Shown here: positions 52,792 through 60,022 of the stretch, piece by piece
Layout of the letters: each line of letters starts with the position of its first letter
How positions within the stretch are numbered: the first letter of the stretch is position 1
Origin: SZUA-365 sp049663345
GTDB taxonomy: Bacteria; Bacteroidota; Ignavibacteria; SZUA-365
DNA: 64,000 nt
NCBI GenBank assembly: GCA_049663345.1
Contig: JBATDG010000118.1
Span: forward strand, 1-64,000
Direction: 5' to 3'
Made by a program: the position numbers and the translations under genes
Notes under the pieces: generated by a model
The model's database searches: none
What the model saw: only the letters and a program-made list of their open reading frames with translations
What the model was told of the DNA's origin: nothing

Positions 52792-52962
52792 GAAAAAACC
52801 ACAAAGTCACGAAGCCACGAAGGAAGACACGAAGGATTTTTTAAAGCGCAATTTGCATACCCCGAAAGCGATGATGGCTGCCGGGGTTTGTGCTTAATGC
52901 GCTCTAAAAAAACGTTGTGCTCTTTTTCGTGTCTTCGTGCCTTCGTGGTTTTTTCTTACCCG
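52789..52962. repeat. MITE-like nested inverted repeat between two stop codons
   Basis: About 174 bases. Both ends read inwards as TAAGAAAAAACCAC followed by 10-bp periodic CACGAAG-type repeats. An inner inverted repeat (AGCGCAATTTGCATACCCCG against its near-complement ending AATGCGCT) surrounds a 17-base centre. The TAA at each end is the stop codon of the flanking convergent genes. No ORF inside. Confidence 0.75.
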
Positions 52963-53618
52963 GCGCTGGGGCAGCTCTTTGCGATGGTGCATTCAGCGCA
53001 GCGGGGACGCCGGGCGATGCAGGTCGCTCGTCCGTGCAGGATGAGCAGATGGCTCGCTTCAGTCCACTCAATTTCGGGCGTGATTTCGCACAGATGTCGT
53101 TCGATGATTTCCGGATTGTCCGAATCGGTGAGCTCAAGCAAATTTGCGATGCGGCGGACATGCGTATCGACCGGGAAACCAGGAACCCCGAATGCATTTC
53201 CCAGCACGACGTTCGCGGTCTTTCTTCCGACTCCAGGCAGTGCCGTCAGTTCTTCCATAGTACGCGGCACATTCCCGCCATGACGTTCGATGAGTTCGGC
53301 GCAGCAGCCCTGGATGTTCTTCGATTTGTTGCGGAAGAACCCGGTGCTTCGAATGATATCAGCGATGGACTCCACCGGTGCAGCAGCCATAGCTTCGGCG
53401 GTTGGGTATTGTGAAAACAGGGCAAGGGTGACCATGTTCACTCGTTCATCAGTACATTGTGCTGAAAGGATCGTCGCAATAAGAAGTTGAAATGGATTCT
53501 CATGCAGCAGAGCACATACGGGCGCCGGGAAGCAGAGGCGGAGCGCGGCCAGAATGCGATTCATTCGGGCGCGTTTTTGTCTGATGGATTCAGTGATGAA
53601 TAGAGATATATCGTTCAT
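52956..53618 (-). CDS. nth: Endonuclease III
   Basis: 220 aa DNA glycosylase/AP lyase for oxidised pyrimidines. Helix-hairpin-helix LPGVGRKTANVVLGNAFG with the catalytic Lys, catalytic Asp in FPVDTHVRR, and the C-terminal 4Fe-4S loop CX6CX2CX5C (CIARRPRCAECTIAKSC). Starts MNDISLFITESIRQKR; length matches the family. It converges with the M20 gene, and its stop lies within the inverted repeat at 52789-52962. A promoter for the next gene lies just beyond its start. Confidence 0.92.
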   Translation of the reverse strand: MNDISLFITESIRQKRARMNRILAALRLCFPAPVCALLHENPFQLLIATILSAQCTDERVNMVTLALFSQYPTAEAMAAAPVESIADIIRSTGFFRNKSKNIQGCCAELIERHGGNVPRTMEELTALPGVGRKTANVVLGNAFGVPGFPVDTHVRRIANLLELTDSDNPEIIERHLCEITPEIEWTEASHLLILHGRATCIARRPRCAECTIAKSCPSAG

Positions 53619-53646
53619 TGCGGTGCAGTCACATTTTTCTTATACT
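53618..53646 (+). promoter_or_regulatory. Candidate promoter of outer membrane protein gene
   Basis: TTGCGG (53618-53623) and TATACT (53641-53646) with a 17-base spacer; start of transcription about 53653, 77 bases before the ATG at 53730. Confidence 0.5.
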
Positions 53647-53729
53647 AGCGGCACGACTCCGCGCACGTACATGCCCAATATTGCCTGAGAAAGTTTGCGC
53701 GTCTATCGCTTCCAATCTAAGGGTTTTTC

Positions 53730-54353
53730 ATGAAACGCTTCATGTTTATCGCGCTGCTCTTTATCATTCTCGCTCCACAAGTGGACGCCCAGATGCGCGG
53801 CTTACCCTACACCCCACGGGTGCGATCATGGCGTCTTGGATTAGCCGCCGGCATGGGAGTGCTCGGAGGCGATCTGACAAGAGAATCGCAAAACTACCAT
53901 TTCCGGCCGATCGCGAATCTTGAAGTGGCGTATCTCCTGCATAAGAATTTTGCGGTGGGAGGATACTTGGGCGGGGGATACTTGCGATCGACCGAACTCG
54001 ACATGGAATCGAATACGAGTTTTATCAACGCCGGAATACTGCTGGAGTTTCGAATTCCTATTTTGCGCGGCAGCGTCTCCCCGATCTTTCAACTGCGCAG
54101 CGGCCCCGTCAGCATCAGTCCGGAACTGCGAACTGGCCCTGTAACTGTCGAAGCTTCCTCTTCGATCAATTATTCATATGACCTTGCCGCGGGTATCGAG
54201 GTGATGTCCTACAATCGGCTGGGCATTCGCGTATTGGTCGGAGTCACCTATACGACTACGGATGAATGGGACCTTCTCGTCCGCGGGAACGATAACGACG
54301 GCTATTCCTTCTCGATGCTCTCCATGCATTATTACATCAATCCCAGACGGTGA
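53730..54353 (+). CDS. Outer membrane beta-barrel protein
   Basis: 207 aa. Signal peptide ending VDAQ after MKRFMFIALLFIILAP. The mature part alternates Gly- and aromatic-rich strands (WRLGLAAGMGVLGGDL, NLEVAYLLHKNFAVGGYLGGGYL, INYSYDLAAGIEVMSYNRLGIRVLVGVTYTTT), as in small 8-stranded OMP_b-brl porins of Bacteroidota. The last residues (MHYYINPRR) do not end in Phe. Nine bases before the phosphoesterase gene. Specific role unknown. Confidence 0.72.
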   Translation: MKRFMFIALLFIILAPQVDAQMRGLPYTPRVRSWRLGLAAGMGVLGGDLTRESQNYHFRPIANLEVAYLLHKNFAVGGYLGGGYLRSTELDMESNTSFINAGILLEFRIPILRGSVSPIFQLRSGPVSISPELRTGPVTVEASSSINYSYDLAAGIEVMSYNRLGIRVLVGVTYTTTDEWDLLVRGNDNDGYSFSMLSMHYYINPRR

Positions 54354-54362
54354 CCTCAGGCC

Positions 54363-55220
54363 ATGCTCTGCTTTTTCGTTTCCGATCTGCACGGCCATGA
54401 ACACCGCTACGAGCAGCTCTTTAACGCGATTGAGAAGGAACGTCCCGATGCTGTTCTTCTCGGCGGAGATCTGCTGCCCGGCGCTCGCCGCGCTGCCGCA
54501 CACTTTCCCGCAGTCGATGATTTCATCGAAGATTATCTTGCGGTGCAGCTGCGGCGATTATTTGTAGAACTTGGCGAACGGTACCCACGGGTCTTTCTCA
54601 TCCTGGGTAATGACGACCCGCGAAATGAGGAGGAGTCCCTGCTCGATCCTCAGTATGCAGAATTGTGGACGTATCTGCATGGAAGACGCGACGAGCTGAA
54701 CGGTTTTTCGCTGTATGGTTACAGCTGCGTCCCGCCTTCACCGTTCCAGCTGAAAGATTGGGAGCGTTACGACGTTTCGCGCTATGTCGAGCCGGGCTGC
54801 ATTTCACCCGAGGAAGGCCGCCGCAGCGTCCCGGTCGATGCATCGGATATACGTCACGGCACCATCAAGGATGATCTCGCGATTCTCACCGCCGATCAGG
54901 ACCTGTCAAACACGATAATGCTTTTTCACGCACCACCGTATAATACATCGCTTGATCGCGCTGCACTGGACGGAAAGAAAATTGATCATGCGCCCCTCGA
55001 CGTGCACGTAGGAAGCGTTGCGATACGAAAATTCATACTGCAGCGGCAGCCGCTCATCACGCTGCACGGACACATCCACGAATCCGCATCTATTACCGGT
55101 AGCTGGCAAGAGCGATTGGGTGAAAGCTACTGCTTCAGCGCTGCCCATCGCGGCCGCGAACTTGCGCTAGTGCGTTTCGACCCCCACAACCCCTCCTCCG
55201 CCATCCGCGAACTGCTCTAA
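54363..55220 (+). CDS. Calcineurin-like metallophosphoesterase
   Basis: 285 aa. The five metal-site blocks are present: FFVSDLHGH, LLGGDLLPG, ILGNDDPR, MLFHAPPYNT, and LITLHGHIHES. Hydrolyses phosphoester bonds in a dinuclear metal site; the Asp in GNDD in place of the usual His (GNHD/E) is seen in a subset of cytosolic members. No signal peptide. Follows the outer-membrane protein gene by 9 bases; a palindromic repeat pair begins after the stop. Confidence 0.85.
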   Translation: MLCFFVSDLHGHEHRYEQLFNAIEKERPDAVLLGGDLLPGARRAAAHFPAVDDFIEDYLAVQLRRLFVELGERYPRVFLILGNDDPRNEEESLLDPQYAELWTYLHGRRDELNGFSLYGYSCVPPSPFQLKDWERYDVSRYVEPGCISPEEGRRSVPVDASDIRHGTIKDDLAILTADQDLSNTIMLFHAPPYNTSLDRAALDGKKIDHAPLDVHVGSVAIRKFILQRQPLITLHGHIHESASITGSWQERLGESYCFSAAHRGRELALVRFDPHNPSSAIRELL

Positions 55221-55224
55221 ATCT

Positions 55225-55295
55225 GGAGGATGAGCCTTCAGGCTCGTCCATTGAATGGTGCAGCCGCGCTGGAGGATGAGCCTTCAGGCTCGTCC
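55225..55295. repeat. Two copies of GGATGAGCCTTCAGGCTCGTCC palindrome family
   Basis: Copies at 55228-55249 and 55274-55295, each with 10-base arms differing from perfect pairing at one position (G-U in RNA) about a two-base centre. Same family as 46654-46726. They lie between the convergent phosphoesterase and PPDK_N-type genes and may act as terminators. Confidence 0.75.
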
Positions 55296-55306
55296 ATGCG
55301 GCCGTT

Positions 55307-58300
55307 TTATTCGCTCAACCTCAACGCACGTGCTGCGTCGGTAATCGCATCGATCTTGGCGGCATAGCTGCTGCGGCGGGAGATGTCATCATCCGTGACG
55401 TAGTGGATGTCGAGAATGTCGTCGACACGGTAGCCGGTGCGGAGAAAATTCATCTCGGCCAGACTCTGTCCCCAACCCATGAACCAGTGCTGCAGGCAGC
55501 GCAGCGACTCGGGCGTCGTCTCAAGATGGACAAGGAGATCGATATCGCTGGCGGGTCCTGCAGTACCGTTTTTCGTGCTTCCGAAAACATACAATCCCTT
55601 CACGCCAAATTCATCGAGGTGGATTTCGGATGCGATGCGTTCCGCCATGCGCAGACGCCACTCCCAGTGATCCTCAGCATTGCGTTGAGTGGGCATTGCA
55701 ATTTCCTTCGGCTCGGGATGCACGTTCACCGGGTCTTCGAAGAAACCGACGGCCTGTTCGAGATCCGCATTCATCAGGACACGCAGAATTTTACCTTCCG
55801 TGCTTTTCACCACATCGATCACAAAGATTGTATCGGAAAGAAATGCATAGTCCGGAAGAATGTCCGCGAGTATGTTCCTGCTGTGCGTAAGAAAAGGTTC
55901 GTTGAAATACACTGCGGGTTCGTCCGGATACAGCGGGAGATAGCGGATTGAGGCCTCGACAAGATCCTGGAAAAAATGCGTGCCGAAAGATAGATCCGGC
56001 AGGTAGCCGCCGAGATCCTTCGCGATTTCTACCAGCAGTGCCGTATTGTTAATGTCGGAGTAGGTGACGTTGACACCGAGCTTGATATCGCCGCGGCTGC
56101 CCCAGCGGCCGGGACCCATGAGTACGAATTGTCTCTTCGGCAGAATCTTGTTGAGCCGGCTGACGCAGCGGCCGACCGAGAGAAGCGCCTGCCTGTCGGG
56201 AAGTTCGGCGTAGCGATCCGGATGGACGTACACGATGTGGGTGATGTCAGGCACGTGCCCGTTTGAAATGTAGCGGTTCGCAGTGAACAGCTTCCGATCG
56301 CGCGGAATATCCTGAGGAATGGAAGCAGGAATATTGTGACGCGTGAAGCTTTGAGGACGGCACTGCAGCAGATACAAATACTTGCCATCGGAAGCGAATT
56401 CGATATCGACCGGTGTCTGCAGACGATCCTTCAGTAGGAGGAGCATGTCGCGAATATCCTGGAGAAAGCGCGTGTTGGTGGTAAGTCCGTTGAACGTGAC
56501 GGCATAAACACTGTTCTCAAAATCGAGATCGAAGCCGAAAGGCTGCCTTATGGTATCGCCGTCATACAGCGACACGATGTTGTTGATGCCGGGATAATCG
56601 TGCCCGGCTTCCCGCAGAAGATCAAGTATGTCGATGGTTTCAAAGCAGCCGCTCTCGAGATTCATCACATCGATTTTCTTGGGAGAGTAGCGGACGATCT
56701 CATCCGGTGTGATATTCACTCGCAGGGATGGCTGTCCGGGCGCGATCAGTACGGGATAATCGTCGCCAACGCGATCGACGGCGCGTGTGCCGAGTCCCGG
56801 CACCAACCGGATCAGCCCGTCTTCGCGCTTAATGCGCGGGGACCAGCGGAATTCGTTGTGGCTGAAGGCAACCCCGGACCAGGCGGGCATGTGGTACTTG
56901 CCTATATGCGTGCCGACAACCTCCTGAATCATGATCCCCATTTCCTCGTGGAAGTCGAGGAGTCCGCGCTCTGCGCGATACTCGATGGGGTCGGGACCAA
57001 ACGTTGAGGCATACACTTCAGCAATCGCATCGAGCAGCGCCGCGAGACGATCAGCTTTGGAACCTGTATTTGCAAGGAAGAGGCTTTTATACTTGCCTGA
57101 GAATGCCGCGTTCATGCTGTCTTCAAGCAGCGAAGAGCTTCGCACGATAAGCGGGATGTCACCGAAATCATCAAGAGCCATTGAAAGCCCTTTGATGAAC
57201 TCGGGTGATATATAGGAATTCTTGAACACCTGAATGATCGAGGAATACTCTTCCCGCACCTGCTCGATATCCAGGTATTTCTGGTTGAATACCTCCTCGA
57301 GATTGTTGTAGTGGATGAAATTCAGAATACCGTCGGAGGTGACGTACCAGGTTTTGGGAACGCGCACATTTTTAAAACAGCCGTTTTCCTCGGATTCCTT
57401 CCTGATGATCTGTCCAGCAAGGAAGAGCCCTGAACTCTTCCCGCCGAGTTTGCCGTGACTTTTCTGATGGAAAATGACCCGCCGTATGAGTTCCGAGAAA
57501 TCACGCACCTCCAGATAATGCTTGGCGACATTGATGTAGGGGAGCTGCTCGGTGAAAAATCGGCGGATCAGAGAAACACGGAGCCCTTTCTCAGTCGAAG
57601 GAGAAAGCTCGATGCCTTCAGGAAAAATATGATAGTAGCGACCGATTGCATCGACGATATCCGAAAGGGAAGTGTCAAGGTTCTCCACCGTGTTCACAAG
57701 GAAAGAGGCCTTATCGTCCTTTATCCATTTCTGGATCAGTGATATGATTTCCTCCTCACTCAAATGCTCTGCGGCGATCTGGAAGATATCATCGCTGGAG
57801 GAAATAAAGTTGTAGAGCTCTTCACGCTGTCTGGGACGATTGCTCTCGCCGAAGACATCCTGGCTGTCGCTGCTTCGTGCGCTGAATCGCTGCATAAGCT
57901 CGCAGGCGGTTTTGATGCCGGACCAGCAGAGGCGGTTGAGCATCTTCCGTGAAATTCGCGTGTAGAGGTGCTGATCCGTGCGCCGGAGCATGTCGAGAAT
58001 GACTTTCCATTCCGCGCGTTTTTTTTCAGCGAGCTGCTCTTTGAGCGTCTGCCATTCGTTGAAAACGTTTTTGAGCTGCTGATGCAGTATGTAGTGGCCG
58101 ACGCGATCGGCGATAGTGTTTATGAGCTTGCGTTCGTCCTGCAGAAAGACACCCTCGTCGGCGTTGCCTACCTCGCGTGTATAATACACCTCGATGCTGC
58201 CTTCCACCTTTTCCTGCACTACGATGCTGGATACCAGCCTCCAGGGCGTCTGCTGGAAATCCTTCGAAGTAAACGAGCGCTTTCCAAAACGGATCCGCAC

Positions 58301-58489
58301 CTGACAAATATCCGGATACTGCCAGCCCGGTGGAATTGCCTCGATGATCAGGGCAAAGACATCCTCCATCTCGCTGTCTTTCCGGGAAAGAACTTCCTCG
58401 ACATGGTAGAGGCAGTTCAGTTCCTTGGCGCGCTCTCCGAGAGCGTAAAGCAGATCGCCGAGAGATTTTTCTTTTTTGTTCATGTTCAT
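55307..58489 (-). CDS. GAF-like/PPDK_N/nucleotidyltransferase fusion protein
   Basis: 1060 aa. N-terminal 20-130 resembles the GAF-type segment found before histidine kinases (LNCLYHVEEVLSRKD, IPPGWQYPDI, QQTPWRLVSSIVV). A helical linker follows. Residues about 345-715 are a pyruvate-phosphate-dikinase ATP-binding domain: KLGGKSSGLFLAG, PLIVRSSSLLEDSMNAAFSGKY, MIQEVVGT, and VDIEFASDGKYLYLLQCRPQ. In place of the phospho-His swivel domain there is a block with GPGRWGS (792-798) and GTHFFQ. The C-terminus (970-1060) is a nucleotidyltransferase: VFGSTKNGTAGPASDIDLLVH (GSx..DxD). No PEP-binding TIM barrel. Paralogue at 60023. Substrate unknown. Confidence 0.8.
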   Translation of the reverse strand: MNMNKKEKSLGDLLYALGERAKELNCLYHVEEVLSRKDSEMEDVFALIIEAIPPGWQYPDICQVRIRFGKRSFTSKDFQQTPWRLVSSIVVQEKVEGSIEVYYTREVGNADEGVFLQDERKLINTIADRVGHYILHQQLKNVFNEWQTLKEQLAEKKRAEWKVILDMLRRTDQHLYTRISRKMLNRLCWSGIKTACELMQRFSARSSDSQDVFGESNRPRQREELYNFISSSDDIFQIAAEHLSEEEIISLIQKWIKDDKASFLVNTVENLDTSLSDIVDAIGRYYHIFPEGIELSPSTEKGLRVSLIRRFFTEQLPYINVAKHYLEVRDFSELIRRVIFHQKSHGKLGGKSSGLFLAGQIIRKESEENGCFKNVRVPKTWYVTSDGILNFIHYNNLEEVFNQKYLDIEQVREEYSSIIQVFKNSYISPEFIKGLSMALDDFGDIPLIVRSSSLLEDSMNAAFSGKYKSLFLANTGSKADRLAALLDAIAEVYASTFGPDPIEYRAERGLLDFHEEMGIMIQEVVGTHIGKYHMPAWSGVAFSHNEFRWSPRIKREDGLIRLVPGLGTRAVDRVGDDYPVLIAPGQPSLRVNITPDEIVRYSPKKIDVMNLESGCFETIDILDLLREAGHDYPGINNIVSLYDGDTIRQPFGFDLDFENSVYAVTFNGLTTNTRFLQDIRDMLLLLKDRLQTPVDIEFASDGKYLYLLQCRPQSFTRHNIPASIPQDIPRDRKLFTANRYISNGHVPDITHIVYVHPDRYAELPDRQALLSVGRCVSRLNKILPKRQFVLMGPGRWGSRGDIKLGVNVTYSDINNTALLVEIAKDLGGYLPDLSFGTHFFQDLVEASIRYLPLYPDEPAVYFNEPFLTHSRNILADILPDYAFLSDTIFVIDVVKSTEGKILRVLMNADLEQAVGFFEDPVNVHPEPKEIAMPTQRNAEDHWEWRLRMAERIASEIHLDEFGVKGLYVFGSTKNGTAGPASDIDLLVHLETTPESLRCLQHWFMGWGQSLAEMNFLRTGYRVDDILDIHYVTDDDISRRSSYAAKIDAITDAARALRLSE

Positions 58490-58597
58490 GGCACACCGCC
58501 CTTGAATAATCTATATCAGGAGAAAAATAGCGAATTATTCGGCAAACGGATAGATGGGTAATCCGTATATACTGGTATTCCGGAGAAACGGATACGA

Positions 58598-58628
58598 TTG
58601 AGTCGGAAGCGAAAAAGTGATACCTTGC
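58598..58628 (+). promoter_or_regulatory. Candidate promoter of glutamate dehydrogenase gene
   Basis: TTGAGT at 58598-58603 and TACCTT at 58621-58626 with a 17-base spacer; the right element TACCTTGC also resembles TAnnTTTG. Transcription would start about 70 bases before the ATG at 58705. Confidence 0.4.
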
Positions 58629-58704
58629 GGAATCTGGTTGAACTCCGCCGTCGGCGGAGGACGGCCTTTCTCACCCGTAATTCGTACTGTCGAGGAGACA
58701 TGGC

Positions 58705-59991
58705 ATGAGTGGTGAAGCATTTAACCCGTACCGCATGGCCCAGCAGCAATTCGATGGGATCGCGGAGCAACTGGGACTTGACGAAGCGACGTGTGCGCTG
58801 CTGCGCACTCCGGACAAGGAATTTCATTTCAACATCCCCATCCGAATGGACGACGGCAGCTATCAGGTCTTCCGCGGATTCCGCATCCAGCACAATGACG
58901 CACGCGGTCCTTGCAAGGGCGGTATCCGTTTCCACCCGCAGGAGACCGTCGATACTGTCCGCGCGTTATCAATGTGGATGACGTGGAAAACCGCCGTGGT
59001 GGACATCCCGCTCGGCGGAGGCAAGGGCGGTGTTATCTGCGACCCGCACAATCTCTCCATGCGCGAGCAGGAGGCGCTCTGTCGCGGTTGGGTCCGCAAG
59101 ATCGTCGAGAACGTTGGTCCTGAGCGCGATGTGCCTGCACCGGATGTGATGACGTCCGCACAGCACATGCTCTGGATGCTCGACGAGTATGAAGCGCTCA
59201 CCGGCCGCCATGCTCCCGGCTTCATAACCGGCAAGCCGATTGGCATCGGCGGTTCTCTCGGACGCACTGAGTCAACCGGCTACGGCGTGATTTACACGGT
59301 GCGCGAGGCGCTCGGCGAACTCAATATGCGCATCGAGGAAACGACTGCCGCGGTGCAGGGCTTCGGCAACGTGGCGCAATATGCGATTGACCTCTTTCAC
59401 AGCTATGGCGGGAAGGTTCTTGCTGTTTCGAGTTGGGATCAGAAAGCACAGACGGCGTTTACCTTCCGGAAAAAATCTGGTGTCGACCTTAAACAGCTGC
59501 GCAGTATTACCAACTCGTACGGAGAAATCAATCGCGAAAAAGCTGCGGATTCCGGATATGAGATTTTGCCGGGTGATGCCTGGATCGAGCAGGAGGTGGA
59601 CGTGCTTATCCCCGCTGCCATGGAAAATCAGGTGAACCGCGATACCGTGAAGGATATCAAGCAATGCGTGCGCATCGTTGCTGAGGGTGCCAATGGTCCT
59701 ACCACGCCCGCGGCGGATGCGGTTATCAGAGAGAAAGGAATCTGGCTCATTCCTGATTTTCTGGCCAATGCTGGTGGCGTGACCTGCAGTTATTTCGAGC
59801 AGGTGCAGAGCAACATGAATTATTATTGGACGAAAGACGAGGTCATCTCCAAACTCGATACCAAGATGACCGATGCGTATTTCGCCGTCTCGCAGATGGC
59901 CCATCGCCGAAACATCCCCATGCGTGACGCTGCTTACATGATCGCCATTGCAAGGGTGGCCGAAGCATGCAAGATGCGAGGATGGGTATAA
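58705..59991 (+). CDS. Glutamate dehydrogenase (Glu/Leu/Phe/Val family)
   Basis: 428 aa. FRIQHNDARGPCKGGIRFHP, MTWKTAVVDIPLGGGKGGV (catalytic Lys) and PAPDVMTSAQHMLWMLDEYE define the substrate domain; TESTGYGVIYTV and VQGFGNVAQYAIDLF the dinucleotide-binding domain. Length and motifs match the small hexameric NAD(P)-dependent type of archaea and Bacillus. Interconverts 2-oxoglutarate plus ammonium and glutamate. GAGGAGA precedes the ATG by 8 bases. It sits between the two PPDK_N-type genes, 31 bases before the receiver-type one, with which it is probably co-transcribed. Confidence 0.92.
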   Translation: MSGEAFNPYRMAQQQFDGIAEQLGLDEATCALLRTPDKEFHFNIPIRMDDGSYQVFRGFRIQHNDARGPCKGGIRFHPQETVDTVRALSMWMTWKTAVVDIPLGGGKGGVICDPHNLSMREQEALCRGWVRKIVENVGPERDVPAPDVMTSAQHMLWMLDEYEALTGRHAPGFITGKPIGIGGSLGRTESTGYGVIYTVREALGELNMRIEETTAAVQGFGNVAQYAIDLFHSYGGKVLAVSSWDQKAQTAFTFRKKSGVDLKQLRSITNSYGEINREKAADSGYEILPGDAWIEQEVDVLIPAAMENQVNRDTVKDIKQCVRIVAEGANGPTTPAADAVIREKGIWLIPDFLANAGGVTCSYFEQVQSNMNYYWTKDEVISKLDTKMTDAYFAVSQMAHRRNIPMRDAAYMIAIARVAEACKMRGWV

Positions 59992-60022
59992 TCACCGGCA
60001 CCAAGCAATAGCCGAGCACAGA

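Noticed and set aside
55307..58489. Phosphoenolpyruvate synthase
   Set aside because: Only the ATP-binding N-domain is present; the phospho-His and PEP/pyruvate barrel domains are missing.
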